Shown here piece after piece: positions 18,769 to 28,410 of a DNA stretch of 64,000 nucleotides. Made by a program: the position numbers and the translations under genes. The notes beneath the pieces were generated by a model. The model was not told the origin of the DNA, searched no databases, and saw only the letters and a program-made list of their open reading frames with translations. Origin of the DNA: JABAAE01 sp905480545 (lineage in GTDB: Bacteria > Planctomycetota > Planctomycetia > Pirellulales > Pirellulaceae); assembly GCA_943788025.1 (NCBI GenBank), contig CALSOR010000004.1, positions 186,001 through 250,000 of the forward strand, written 5' to 3'. Position 1 is the first letter of the stretch. Each line of letters opens with the position of its first letter.

Positions 18769-20343
18769 ATGATGAACTCCCGTTTAAAGCTCTTTAAGAA
18801 AAAGAGCGTTTTTGTGGCCCTTCTGGCCATGCTTTCGATTGGGTGGATTAGTAATACGGGCTATTCATTCCAAGATGAGAAAGCAACCCCTGAATCAAGT
18901 AACACGGCCGCGACACCCACCACGAACGACACCGTACCGGAAGACCCACGGCCCGACGTTGTTAAGTATGCCGAGTCCAAGGGCGTGCCCACGGCGACCT
19001 ATGAACAGGAAAACACCTACACGCTTAACACTCTGATCATGTTCATCTGTGCAGTGTTAGTCATCTTCATGCATCCCGGATTTGCAATGCTTGAAGTCGG
19101 ATTTAACTCGTCGAAAAACACGATCAATATCCTATTCAAGAACTTGATGACCTTGTCGGTTGGAATCTTGCTTTACTTTTTCATTGGCTTTGGACTGATG
19201 TATCCGGGTTCGGATTACGAAGGTGGGTATTTTGGATTTGGCGGATCAGGTGTCACCAATGACCTAGAAGCCATCGAAGACAACAAGGGAATTGATGATG
19301 CAATCGCCGGAATCGAAGAGGGCAATGCCGCTGATTCAGTGCTCGTTATCATTGGTGATGACGAAAACGCATTCGTAACCTCTCCGTTGGGCGATTACAG
19401 CGTGTTTGCCGACTTCCTTTTTCAGTGTGCGTTTGCGGCCACTGCTGCAACCATTGTCTCAGGTGCTGTTGCTGGCCGAATGCAGTTTAAAGCGTACTTG
19501 ATCTTTGGTGCGATCTTGACCGGATTTATCTACCCCATATCCGGTATGTGGAAGTGGGGAGCGGGCTTTATGGACGCTGCAAATTTCCAGGATTTTGCGG
19601 GATCAATTTTGGTTCATGCATTGGGCGGGTTTTCGGGTCTGGCCGCCGCGATCGTGTTGGGAGCCCGGATTGGACGGTTTAACAGCGATGGGAAATCAAC
19701 GCCAATACCAGGTCATAACATCCCATTTGCCGCACTTGGAGTGTTTATCCTTTGGGTTGGATGGTACGGATTTAATCCAGGAAGCCAATTGACTTACTCG
19801 GGCGCAGCCAACGCTGGTGCAACGCTAAGCATCGCCGTCACGACTTCTCTATCCGCGTCTGCCGGTGCCATTGTTGCCATGGCAGTTGCATGGGCCTTGT
19901 TTGGAAAACCAGACGTCACGATGGCATTGAACGGTGCTCTTGCCGGCCTTGTCAGCATCACCGCAAATTGTGACAGAGTTTCAAACAGCGAAGCCATGTT
20001 AATCGGTTCCATCGGCGGAATCCTGGTTGTCATCGGAATTATTTTGCTGGACAAGGTAAAAATCGATGATCCAGTTGGGGCTTGGCCCGTCCATGGATTG
20101 TGTGGACTGTGGGGCGGAATCGCCACCGGGATTTTTGGTGAGATTCCAGCCGAAGAGATGAGTCGGTTTGGATTTATTTGGGTTCAAACCTATTGCAGTT
20201 TGATCTGCATTGTTTGGGCTTTCGTCACAATGTTTATCCTGTTCTCAATCCTGAAAGCCACAAAAGTCTTGCGTGTTGACGAGCACGAAGAGACTGCCGG
20301 TCTCGATATTAGCGAGCATGGAATGCACGCGTACGACAAGTAA
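18769..20343 (+). CDS. amt: Ammonium transporter, Amt family
   Basis: Trimeric ammonium channel of the inner membrane. 524 residues from the ATG at 18769 (MMNSRLKLFKKKS), preceded by AAGAGA. The signal-like helix ends near residue 35, followed by a Pro/Thr-rich periplasmic stretch. Eleven membrane helices follow, with HPGFAMLEVGF, FQCAFAATAATIVSGAVAGR, FVHALGGFSG-type VHALGGFSGLAAAIVLG and PVHGLCGLWGGIATGIFG; the last two carry the pore His pair. An extra acidic loop of about 60 residues (after GLMYPGSDYEGGYFGFGG) lies between helices, longer than in E. coli AmtB. No glnK/glnB gene follows, unlike the classical glnK-amtB pair. Upstream lie a sigma-54-like site and a porin terminator. Confidence 0.95.
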   Translation: MMNSRLKLFKKKSVFVALLAMLSIGWISNTGYSFQDEKATPESSNTAATPTTNDTVPEDPRPDVVKYAESKGVPTATYEQENTYTLNTLIMFICAVLVIFMHPGFAMLEVGFNSSKNTINILFKNLMTLSVGILLYFFIGFGLMYPGSDYEGGYFGFGGSGVTNDLEAIEDNKGIDDAIAGIEEGNAADSVLVIIGDDENAFVTSPLGDYSVFADFLFQCAFAATAATIVSGAVAGRMQFKAYLIFGAILTGFIYPISGMWKWGAGFMDAANFQDFAGSILVHALGGFSGLAAAIVLGARIGRFNSDGKSTPIPGHNIPFAALGVFILWVGWYGFNPGSQLTYSGAANAGATLSIAVTTSLSASAGAIVAMAVAWALFGKPDVTMALNGALAGLVSITANCDRVSNSEAMLIGSIGGILVVIGIILLDKVKIDDPVGAWPVHGLCGLWGGIATGIFGEIPAEEMSRFGFIWVQTYCSLICIVWAFVTMFILFSILKATKVLRVDEHEETAGLDISEHGMHAYDK

Positions 20344-20774
20344 ATCATTGAGATTTTACTTTCGAAGGTAAGCAAGACTTACTGAATCCAGAAGGAAGCC
20401 CTTGATCCGGTCAAAGCGAAAGCCTTGGCCGGGTCGGGGTTCCTCTCTTTTCTTGACTCCCGTTTGGTTGGTTTCAACGCGATGGGATGGATGCATTCAG
20501 CCCGTTCGCTCTCCGGTTTCGTTGGAGATTCAAAACCTCCTCTCTCCCCAGCATCTTCGCCTTTAATTTGAGTACAATTAAGGGCTGATTCAAAGTAATA
20601 TGGGTCCTTCCAAGCTAAAGCCGACATTCGTCTGCCAATGGGGCTGGAAAAATGATCGCAGCCGCGATTCACGATTTCACTGAATTTCATGCTGCTGCCG
20701 AAACGAGACCCATTTTCCCTCTTAAACATGCAACTTCCATAAAAACCATTACGCACTCCAAAAGGATTCCCAAA
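20344..20774. other. 430-base intergenic region with no recognised gene
   Basis: Reading frames here on both strands lack starts with ribosome sites and have no motifs. The right end contains AAGGA just before the Gfo/Idh start. Confidence 0.5.
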
Positions 20775-22142
20775 ATGTCCACGTTCAATTCGACCCGGCG
20801 TAACTTCATCCAAGGCACTGCTGCTGGCGCTGCTGCGACCTTGCTTGTTCCATCGATTGGCCGAGCGGCCAGTTATCAATCCGCCAATGACCGTCCAGTC
20901 TTCGCAACGATCGGACTTCGGAATCAGGGGTGGACGATTACCAACAAGTCCTTCAAGTTTGCCGATTTTGCGGCACTCGCAGATGCGGATTCAAAAGTAC
21001 TTGGCGTCAACGTCGAGAAAACGGCCAAGAGACAGAAAAACAAACCAGACGCTTACAAGGATTACCGCAAGGTTTTAGATCGTAAAGACATTGATGCGGT
21101 CATGATCGCGACCCCTGATCATTGGCATACCAAAATTGCCGTTGAAGCCATGCTTGCCGGTAAAGACGTTTACTGCGAAAAGCCGTTGACGCTTACCATC
21201 GCCGAAGGCAAGTTGATCGAAGAGATGGTCAAAAAGACCGGCCGTGTATTTCAGGTCGGAACAATGCAGCGAACCGAATCGGCTCAACGCTTCTTACAAG
21301 CCGTGGCACTTGCCAAAAGTGGACGCATTGGAAGGATCAAGAAAGTTACATGCGGAATCAATGGGATGGTCGCATCGCCCGTGATTCCAGTAGCGCCGGT
21401 CCCCAAGGAACTCGACTGGGACTTGTGGCTCGGCCCGGCCGCGAAAGTCGATTACCGAGCACTTCCCGAAATGCGACGCGGCTACGGCGGCGGCGTTCCA
21501 CTCTATAGCAACGCGCATTACTCTTTCCGAAACTGGCATGAATATTCCGGCGGAAAGCTAACCGATTGGGGCGCCCATCACGTGGATATTGCTTGCTGGG
21601 CCCTGGGTGCAACTGAAACGGGCCCCAGTAAAGTCACTCCGCTGAATTTCACGCTACCAGTTGAATATAAAGACGGAAACCCAGTTGTTGGTGATCAATA
21701 TAACGCCGCGACAAAGTTCAAAATCAAGGTCGACATGCCTAATGATGTTGAAATGATTATCACAAGCGAAGGAGACAACGGAATCCTGTTCGAAGGAACA
21801 AAGGGGCGATTCTTCGTGAATCGTGGAAAAATTGTTGGCAAGCCAGTTGAAGACCTAAAAAACAATCCTCTACCAGAAGATGCCGTTGAAAAGGTCTATG
21901 GTGGAAAGGTTAGCGAGAATCACACCGCTAACTTCATCGAGGCAATGAACTCGCGAAAGCAACCGATCTCCGACGTATGGTCGCACAATCGAATGCTAGA
22001 GATTTGTCATCTTTCAAATATAGCCATGCGTCTGGATCGCGAACTCAAATGGGACCCGAAAAAGCGTGAAATTATTGGAGACGACCAAGCAAACTCCTTC
22101 CTATCCCGGGAAAATCGCAAAGGTTTCGAAATTAACATGTAG
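20775..22142 (+). CDS. Tat-exported Gfo/Idh/MocA-family oxidoreductase
   Basis: 455 residues from the ATG at 20775, 10 bases after an AAGGAT ribosome site; the open frame to 20652 has no leader. A twin-arginine signal (STRRNFIQGTAAGAAATLLVPSIGRA) marks export of the folded protein. The Rossmann domain follows (TIGLRNQGWT in place of a strict GxGxxG). The catalytic-type segment CEKPLTL with its Lys comes near residue 140, then ATPDHWH and the C-terminal sheet domain with YSNAHYSFRNWHEYSGGK and DWGAHHVDIACWA. The cofactor is expected to be NAD(P). Planctomycetes encode dozens of such secreted enzymes, generally tied to sugar or sugar-acid turnover, but the substrate is unknown. Confidence 0.9.
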   Translation: MSTFNSTRRNFIQGTAAGAAATLLVPSIGRAASYQSANDRPVFATIGLRNQGWTITNKSFKFADFAALADADSKVLGVNVEKTAKRQKNKPDAYKDYRKVLDRKDIDAVMIATPDHWHTKIAVEAMLAGKDVYCEKPLTLTIAEGKLIEEMVKKTGRVFQVGTMQRTESAQRFLQAVALAKSGRIGRIKKVTCGINGMVASPVIPVAPVPKELDWDLWLGPAAKVDYRALPEMRRGYGGGVPLYSNAHYSFRNWHEYSGGKLTDWGAHHVDIACWALGATETGPSKVTPLNFTLPVEYKDGNPVVGDQYNAATKFKIKVDMPNDVEMIITSEGDNGILFEGTKGRFFVNRGKIVGKPVEDLKNNPLPEDAVEKVYGGKVSENHTANFIEAMNSRKQPISDVWSHNRMLEICHLSNIAMRLDRELKWDPKKREIIGDDQANSFLSRENRKGFEINM

Positions 22143-22198
22143 GTTTCTAGTCAGAAAACCTGACGGCGCCAAAGTGTCACAGTCCAATACGATTAATC

Positions 22199-22228
22199 AA
22201 GAGCGGTGAGGAAACTTGCCGCTCTTTT
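22199..22228 (+). terminator. Rho-independent terminator after the Gfo/Idh gene
   Basis: AAGAGCGG at 22199-22206 pairs with CCGCTCTT at 22219-22226, followed by more T, in a 12-base loop. The A-run on the other side makes it potentially bidirectional. Confidence 0.8.
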
Positions 22229-22450
22229 CGTTGATCCACTTCGATTCATTTCCAACTCTTCCCTTAGCCGTAAAACGCTAGCATTCTCAAGCTTTGCCTG
22301 TAAACAGACTCGCAGATTTAATGCAGTCTGTTTTCGGATATTTGCCGCGATATTGGCGTATGGCGGCCAATGGTAATCGACTAAATTATTGGATTGCTGA
22401 ACTATCGCGGATAGCTCATTTTCCTTTTCGTCGACCATGGAAGGATTGAC

Positions 22451-23722
22451 GTGAAGCGTCTAACACTTCAACAAATTATCGATTTAGTCGATGGCGATCT
22501 ATCAATCGGTCAACTGCCTTGCACTGAATCGTCTAACCGTCAAAACAAAACCATTTCCCCTGAAATATGCGTCACCGAATCGCATGGTTCCGAATCGCAT
22601 GGTTCCGAATCGCATGGTACCGAATCGCATGGTACCGAATCGAATGTCACCGAGTCATATGTCACCGAGTCATATGTCACCGGCGCCGACATCATTCGAG
22701 ATGTTACTGAAAATCAGGTCACGTTCGCGGACAAAATCGAGCTGGCGGAAAAAGTTGAGGCCTCCCCTGCCCTTGCGGTGGTCGTTTCACATAAGAATGT
22801 TGAAGAGTTTAGCAAGCTGGTCTCAAAAACAGTCATTGCGGTTGAAAAACCAGCCGCGGCGTTTGGAATCATCGTCGCGGAATTCCGTCCTCAACCGACA
22901 AAGAAAGACGCCTTCATTGCGTCCACTAGTTATATAGATCCGTCGGCGGAAATTGCTGCGGATGTAACCATTGACCATTCAGTCACCATCGATGCTAACG
23001 TAACGATCGGCCCTGGCGCAACCATTCATTCTGGTGCTCGAATCATGCAGGGAGTGTCAATCGGCGCAAACACTGAAATCTTTTCCAATGCCGTTATTTA
23101 CCCCAATACGCAAATTGGCAATCATTGCCGTATCCATGCTAATGCCGTTCTGGGATGTGATGGCTTCGGCTATGAATCAACTGGGACGGAGCACAAGTTA
23201 GGCGCGCAATTTGGAAATGTTGTCATTGAGGATCATGTCGACATTGGTTCTGGAACCACGATCGATCGGGGGGCCTACGGTTCGACACGAATTGGTGCGG
23301 GCACAAAAATTGATAATCAAGTCCAGATCGGACACAACTGCAAAATCGGCAAACGAAACCTTCTTTGCTCACTGGTCGGAATCGCGGGAAGTTGTACAAC
23401 TGGCGATGATGTCGTCATGGCAGGACAAGTTGGAATTGGTGACCATATCCACATCGGCGACCAAGCAATTCTGGGGGCAAAGGCTGGTGTGATGACTGAC
23501 ATTCCGGAAAAACAAGTCTACGTCGGCTCGCCGGCAACACCAGCCAAACAACAATTGCTTATCCAAGCCACCAAGAACCGGTTGCCTGAGATGCGGAAAA
23601 AGGTCATTCAGCTGGAAAAAAAGCTTGAGCAACTCAATCAGCTGGTTGCCAATCTAACACTGGACCGAACGAACGCTGACGACACAGCTGATTCAAACCT
23701 GACCAATTCCGATGCAGCCTAA
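22451..23722 (+). CDS. lpxD: UDP-3-O-acylglucosamine N-acyltransferase with an N-terminal repeat expansion
   Basis: Third step of lipid A synthesis. 423 residues from a GTG start with AAGGA 5 bases upstream; E. coli LpxD has 341. The N-terminal domain begins MKRLTLQQIIDLVDGDL and is then interrupted by seven 5-residue repeats (ESHGS to ESYVT) at about residues 43-77. After these the normal LpxD text resumes (VTENQVTFADKIELAEKVE). Residues about 155-375 are a left-handed beta helix of hexapeptide repeats, with the catalytic His in IDNQVQIGHNCKIG. A coiled coil (MRKKVIQLEKKLEQLNQL) ends the protein, as trimeric LpxD often does. lpxI follows 72 bases later. Repeat length is in frame, so the enzyme is probably functional. 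Confidence 0.93.
   Translation: MKRLTLQQIIDLVDGDLSIGQLPCTESSNRQNKTISPEICVTESHGSESHGSESHGTESHGTESNVTESYVTESYVTGADIIRDVTENQVTFADKIELAEKVEASPALAVVVSHKNVEEFSKLVSKTVIAVEKPAAAFGIIVAEFRPQPTKKDAFIASTSYIDPSAEIAADVTIDHSVTIDANVTIGPGATIHSGARIMQGVSIGANTEIFSNAVIYPNTQIGNHCRIHANAVLGCDGFGYESTGTEHKLGAQFGNVVIEDHVDIGSGTTIDRGAYGSTRIGAGTKIDNQVQIGHNCKIGKRNLLCSLVGIAGSCTTGDDVVMAGQVGIGDHIHIGDQAILGAKAGVMTDIPEKQVYVGSPATPAKQQLLIQATKNRLPEMRKKVIQLEKKLEQLNQLVANLTLDRTNADDTADSNLTNSDAA
22577..22681. repeat. Seven 15-nt in-frame tandem repeats inside lpxD
   Basis: Seven units: GAATCGCATGGTTCC (twice), GAATCGCATGGTACC (twice), GAATCGAATGTCACC, then GAGTCATATGTCACC (twice). Pairwise identity of adjacent units shows stepwise recent duplication. 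All are multiples of three, so each gain or loss keeps lpxD in frame. Confidence 0.97.
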
Positions 23723-23794
23723 AAACAAACGTTTGCAACGCATCTTTCATTTCATGACTATTTGTTGACCCTAGAAATTCGTTGAGATAAACCA

Positions 23795-24670
23795 ATGGAA
23801 CAACGGATTGGATTAATTGCTGGCTGGGGACGATACCCGATCGTTGTCGCCGAGAAGCTCAAGGCCGCTGGTGCCAGGGTCTATTGCCTTGCAATTAAAG
23901 GGCACGCTGATGATCAACTTCAGGACATATGCGATGTCGTTCTACCGATAGGTGTCGCCCGAGTTGGCGCTCACATTCGATTCTTCAAAAGGCATAACGT
24001 TGCCCACGCGACGATGGCGGGCAAAGTATTCAAGACCAAGCTGTTTGAGAAGTGGATGTGGATGAAGCACACGCCAGATTTTACATTTTGGCGTTATTTC
24101 TCCAAGCAGTTTTTATTAAACTCAGCTGATCGAAAAGATGACACTCTTTTAGGTACTTATACCATGGCGTTTGGAAACAATGGAATTGAACTCGGCCCAG
24201 CAACGGACTACGCGCCCGAACTGCTTGTAAAAAAAGATTTATTGGGAGCTCGAAAATTATCAACGTCAGAAAAACGAGATGTCGATTTCGGATGGCACCT
24301 TGCGAAACAAATGGGTGGCTTGGATGTCGGCCAAAGCGTCGCTGTCAAACACCAAGCAGTACTTGCCGTGGAAGCCGTTGAGGGTACCGATGAATGCATC
24401 CGTCGAGCCGGTCAGCTTTGCCCCTCAGGTGGGTTTACAATTGTAAAAGTCGCAAAACCACAACAGGACATGCGATTTGACGTGCCAACGATCGGACTTG
24501 GAACCTTGCAAACGATGAAAAAGACGGGGGCAAAAGTTTTGGCCGTTGAAGCCAACAAAACAATCATCATCGATGAAACCGAAGTCATCCGATTTGCAAA
24601 TCAAAATCGAATCAAGATCGTCGTCGTTGAATCGGTTGACCTGCCACTGGCAATTGACCGAGCAGCTTAA
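23795..24670 (+). CDS. lpxI: UDP-2,3-diacylglucosamine pyrophosphatase, LpxI type
   Basis: Hydrolyses UDP-2,3-diacylglucosamine to lipid X in lipid A synthesis, replacing LpxH. 291 residues. The N-terminus MEQRIGLIAGWGRYPIVVAE and the segments ARVGAHIRFFKRHNVAHATMAGKV, DDTLLGTYTMAFG and AVEGTDECIRRAGQLC are characteristic of the former DUF1009 family. LpxI is known from Caulobacter and occurs in many lineages lacking LpxH. Directly follows lpxD on the same strand (72-base gap), supporting a shared lipid A transcript. No ribosome site stronger than GAGAT is visible before the ATG. Confidence 0.93.
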   Translation: MEQRIGLIAGWGRYPIVVAEKLKAAGARVYCLAIKGHADDQLQDICDVVLPIGVARVGAHIRFFKRHNVAHATMAGKVFKTKLFEKWMWMKHTPDFTFWRYFSKQFLLNSADRKDDTLLGTYTMAFGNNGIELGPATDYAPELLVKKDLLGARKLSTSEKRDVDFGWHLAKQMGGLDVGQSVAVKHQAVLAVEAVEGTDECIRRAGQLCPSGGFTIVKVAKPQQDMRFDVPTIGLGTLQTMKKTGAKVLAVEANKTIIIDETEVIRFANQNRIKIVVVESVDLPLAIDRAA

Positions 24671-24744
24671 CCAAAACGAATAAATCAGCTGACAGCCAAA
24701 GTAAATGGCAGGTTGGAACATCCCAAGCGTTCCGCACTCTGAAT

Positions 24745-25332
24745 TCAGTCCGCTATAAACTTGCGGTCAACAACGACACCATCCTGAATATGAAAAATAA
24801 CCGAAGAGCAATTGCCGGCTTTCTGGGAAATCAGTGATACATGAACTCTCTCGCTCTCCCTGGAGATAAGCGGCATCACGAACCGCGTCCCTCCGTATTT
24901 CGCGGCCACAACATTCTCAATCTCACTCGAATTTGTGCCAGGTTTAATCGACAACATTGACGACCGCAAGATCCGCTCCGAAGACGGCGGCAACACGATG
25001 ACCATGCCGAAAATCGCAAATACAGCCAACCCAATCCAAACAGAATTTCTATTCCTAATCGCGAACCATATTGTTCCAGATACAAGTGAAATCACGGCCG
25101 AAAATAGAAGATAGGGAATCGTGTAAGCAACGATTCCCAGCCAGTGATCTAACACGTAGATCAATGCTGCCATTAGGATCACGAAAACAAATAATAGCAC
25201 TGCAACGAAAGCCTTCATCTCACCGTCCAGAATTCGAAACATTAGGGTCAGAAATTCCCGAAAGTAAAGACCAGTGTGCGGTCGAGGATATTTCCCAAAT
25301 TCGATCACAGCGCGCGGTTTAACCGCCACCAT
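24745..25332 (-). CDS. Small membrane protein of unknown function
   Basis: 195 residues from the first ATG. The ATG at 25218 (MKAFVAVLLFVFV), preceded by GGTGAG, is a good alternative and gives 157 residues. Three hydrophobic segments follow (AFVAVLLFVFVILMAALIYVL, IVAYTIPYLLFSAVISLVSG, WIGLAVFAIFGMVIVLP), then a soluble tail of about 80 residues. The tail contains MLSIKPGTNSSEIENVVAAKYGG, a pattern that recalls small SmpA/OmlA-like turn motifs but is too weak to assign. It lies between lpxI and aconitase, converging on lpxI. Confidence 0.65.
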   Translation of the reverse strand: MVAVKPRAVIEFGKYPRPHTGLYFREFLTLMFRILDGEMKAFVAVLLFVFVILMAALIYVLDHWLGIVAYTIPYLLFSAVISLVSGTIWFAIRNRNSVWIGLAVFAIFGMVIVLPPSSERILRSSMLSIKPGTNSSEIENVVAAKYGGTRFVMPLISRESERVHVSLISQKAGNCSSVIFHIQDGVVVDRKFIAD

Positions 25333-25422
25333 CGTAACTCTAGTTCACGTGGTGACATAAACAAAGATTTTTTGTGCGAATGTGCGTTTCCACACCGCAC
25401 AGTTACAGAGTACAAACGCGAA

Positions 25423-28134
25423 TCACGACGCCAACAACAACTTTCGCAATACCGTTTGAAGAATGCCGCCATTTCGGTAGTAATCCATTTCGACTGGCGT
25501 ATCGATCCGAACTACAGCATCGAAGGTGACTTTCGTACCGTCCGGCTTGGTCGCAACGACTTCAATTTCACTACGAGGTTTCAAATCGTCACTTAGGCTC
25601 GGAAAATCAAATGTCTCATCGCCGGATAAACCGACACTTTCCCATGTTCCGCCGTCCTTGAATTCCAGCGGGAGCACTCCCATTCCAACAAGATTGCTTC
25701 GGTGAATTCGCTCATAGCTTGCAGCGATTACGGCCTTCACTCCCATCAGCATCGTGCCCTTCGCAGCCCAATCACGCGAACTTCCCGTGCCGTACTCAGC
25801 ACCGGCCAAAATAACCAGCGGAGTGCCGGTTTCTTTGTATTTCATCGCCGCATCGTAAATGAACTCAACATCACCTGTCGGTAAATACTTGGTGTAGCCA
25901 CCCTCGGTTCCGGGCGCTAACTGGTTTCGAATCCGAATGTTTGCAAACGTTCCACGAAGCATCACGCGATCATTACCACGTCGAGAACCATAACTGTTAA
26001 AATCGCGTTGCTCGACGCCCTGCTCGATTAGATACTTTCCGCCTGGCGTATCCTTGGCAATTGCACCTGCTGGCGAAACATGGTCGGTTGTTACCGAGTC
26101 GCCCAACAGTGCCAGACATCGCGCCCCCATTATCGGCTTGATCGGTTCTACATTTGGAGAAAGATCTTCCATAAACGGAGGCTCTTGAATGTAGGTACTG
26201 GTTTCCTCCCAAGCATACAAATCGCCTTCGGTAATCGAAATGTTGTTCCACGTTTCATTCGATTCAAAAGCGTTCCCATATTGCGTTTCATACATATCAG
26301 GCGAGACGCACTCGGAAATCACGTTTTTGACTTCTTCGTGTGTTGGCCAAATATCTTTCAAAAACACATCTTCGCCTGATTCCGTCTGTCCTACGGGCTC
26401 GGTCAATAAATCGATGTCGGTTGTTCCCGCCAATGCATAAGCGACAACCAACGGTGGGCTGGCAAGATAGTTTGCCTTGGTGTGGGGGTTAACACGCCCT
26501 TCAAAGTTCCGATTACCGCTCAATACAGCCGATGCAACCAGGTCACCCTCGACAATCGCGTTGGACACCGCCTCCGGTAATGGGCCGCTGTTTCCAATGC
26601 ATGAAGTGCAGCCATATCCAACGGTCTGAAATCCGAGCTGATCCAAAGATTCACTCAACCCAGATTTATTCAGATAGTCTGTTACAACACGGGAACCAGG
26701 GGCCAAACTTGTCTTCACATACGGCTTGACCTTCAGCCCTTTTGCCGTTGCTTTCTTCGCAACTAAACCAGCTGCGACCATGACCGATGGGTTGCTGGTG
26801 TTCGTGCAACTTGTGATTGCAGCGATCACCACTGCCCCATGAGTAATAGTTGAGCTATGACCATTATCTTGAACAGTCGAAGTCCTTGAAATCGAAGCAT
26901 CGTCCAACTCAAAACCACGATTGCTAACTGGTGATCGCAACGAATCATTGAATGATTTTTTCATATCCGAAAGCAGTACACGATCTTGTGGTCGTTTAGG
27001 ACCTGCCAATGATGGTTCAATGGTCGACATATCCATAGAAACCGTTTTGGTGAAAGTTGGGATGGGAGAGTCATCCGTTCGGAAAAGCATTTGTTCTTTG
27101 CAGAACCGCTCTACCAAATCCGCTTCGGCGGCGGTTCGCCCTGTTTGTCGCAGGAAGTCTACTGTTACATGATCAATGGGGAAGAATCCCATCGTTGCAC
27201 CATATTCAGGGCCCATGTTCGCAATTGTCGCACGGTCCGCAACCGACATTGATGAAATGCCCGATCCATAGAACTCAACGAATTTGCCGACCACACCCTC
27301 TTTTCGCAAAACTTCAACGACTGTCAACACAAGGTCAGTTGCGGTGGCACCAGCAGGTAATTCACCGGTGAGTTCAAATCCCACGACCTCTGGCATCAGC
27401 ATGTAAATAGGTTGCCCAAGCATTGCGGCTTCCGCCTCAATGCCACCGACGCCCCATCCCAAAACACCAAGTCCGTTGATCATCGTTGTATGGCTATCAG
27501 TCCCCACTAACGTATCGGGCACTGCAACCACTCCTTCGGCATCTTCCCGAAGGAAAACGCATTTTGCCAGAAACTCCAAGTTAACCTGATGAACAATTCC
27601 AACATTTGGTGGTACAACACGAAAGTTATCGAACGCTTGCTGTCCCCAACGCAGAAATTCATAACGTTCCTTGTTCCGCTCAAACTCACGTTTCACATTA
27701 AATTCGAGAGCATCAGCCGTACCAAATCGATCGACTTGTACGGAGTGATCAATCACAAGATCAACTGGAATCAAAGGATTGATTTTCTTGGGATCACCAC
27801 CAAGTTTTTGCATCGCACTACGCATCGCTGCAAGATCAACGACGGCCGGAACACCTGTAAAGTCCTGCAAAACGACTCGAGTGGGCATGTACGGAATCTC
27901 AACCTTTGCCGGCGCCGCTGCTTCCCAAGTCGCAAGATTTTTTACATCTTCCGACGTAACAACGTATTCATCGCAGTTTCGCAAAACCGATTCCAACAAG
28001 ACTCGAATCGAGTATGGCAATTTTGAAATATCGCCAACACCCTGCTCTTGCAATTTGGAAATCCGATAAATCCCGGCTTCTCCATTTCCCGTATCAAAAG
28101 TCCCACGTGCGCCGAATGGATCGGTTGATGCCAT
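25423..28134 (-). CDS. acnA: Aconitate hydratase A
   Basis: TCA-cycle enzyme interconverting citrate and isocitrate through a [4Fe-4S] cluster. 903 residues (E. coli AcnA 891). Signatures: YMPTRVVLQDFTGVPAVVD, GTDSHTTMINGLGVLGWGVGG, the cluster ligands in AAITSCTNTSNPSV and GYGCTSCIGNSGPLPEA, and the swivel domain starting at FNSYGSRRGNDRVMLRGTFANIR with GAEYGTGSSRDWAAKG. All three cluster Cys and the substrate Arg/Ser residues of SRDWA are present. It is of the AcnA/IRP1 type rather than AcnB. A moonlighting mRNA-binding role is known for AcnA in other bacteria but is not shown here. Upstream is a divergent glycerate kinase gene. Confidence 0.97.
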   Translation of the reverse strand: MASTDPFGARGTFDTGNGEAGIYRISKLQEQGVGDISKLPYSIRVLLESVLRNCDEYVVTSEDVKNLATWEAAAPAKVEIPYMPTRVVLQDFTGVPAVVDLAAMRSAMQKLGGDPKKINPLIPVDLVIDHSVQVDRFGTADALEFNVKREFERNKERYEFLRWGQQAFDNFRVVPPNVGIVHQVNLEFLAKCVFLREDAEGVVAVPDTLVGTDSHTTMINGLGVLGWGVGGIEAEAAMLGQPIYMLMPEVVGFELTGELPAGATATDLVLTVVEVLRKEGVVGKFVEFYGSGISSMSVADRATIANMGPEYGATMGFFPIDHVTVDFLRQTGRTAAEADLVERFCKEQMLFRTDDSPIPTFTKTVSMDMSTIEPSLAGPKRPQDRVLLSDMKKSFNDSLRSPVSNRGFELDDASISRTSTVQDNGHSSTITHGAVVIAAITSCTNTSNPSVMVAAGLVAKKATAKGLKVKPYVKTSLAPGSRVVTDYLNKSGLSESLDQLGFQTVGYGCTSCIGNSGPLPEAVSNAIVEGDLVASAVLSGNRNFEGRVNPHTKANYLASPPLVVAYALAGTTDIDLLTEPVGQTESGEDVFLKDIWPTHEEVKNVISECVSPDMYETQYGNAFESNETWNNISITEGDLYAWEETSTYIQEPPFMEDLSPNVEPIKPIMGARCLALLGDSVTTDHVSPAGAIAKDTPGGKYLIEQGVEQRDFNSYGSRRGNDRVMLRGTFANIRIRNQLAPGTEGGYTKYLPTGDVEFIYDAAMKYKETGTPLVILAGAEYGTGSSRDWAAKGTMLMGVKAVIAASYERIHRSNLVGMGVLPLEFKDGGTWESVGLSGDETFDFPSLSDDLKPRSEIEVVATKPDGTKVTFDAVVRIDTPVEMDYYRNGGILQTVLRKLLLAS

Positions 28135-28410
28135 GTTGTCTCGTCTTTTCTATAGGTTTTTGTTTTTTTTCTTATCAATATGACCTTCAAATTTTCACGC
28201 CTGTTGCAAAGAATGTCAACGCGGCATCACGCCACTCTTCCGTTGCCAATCGCGTCGCTCAGCAACAAAATATCGAACCTGATCACCCGCGAACGAATCG
28301 TTTACCTCGATTAGGATTCACCTTGTCAGTCGAATCGCGTCTATACTACCCTCAAACATAACTGCCGAATCTACCGAAACGCCATACGTCGCCTCGCCCG
28401 TATCCAGAAA

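Noticed and set aside
20379..20879. 166-codon minus-strand frame overlapping the Gfo/Idh start
   Set aside because: It runs antisense into the Tat signal of a clear gene and has no homology-like features.
22193..22438. 81-codon minus-strand frame between the Gfo/Idh gene and lpxD
   Set aside because: Its end overlaps the terminator hairpin, and it has no ribosome site or recognisable motif.
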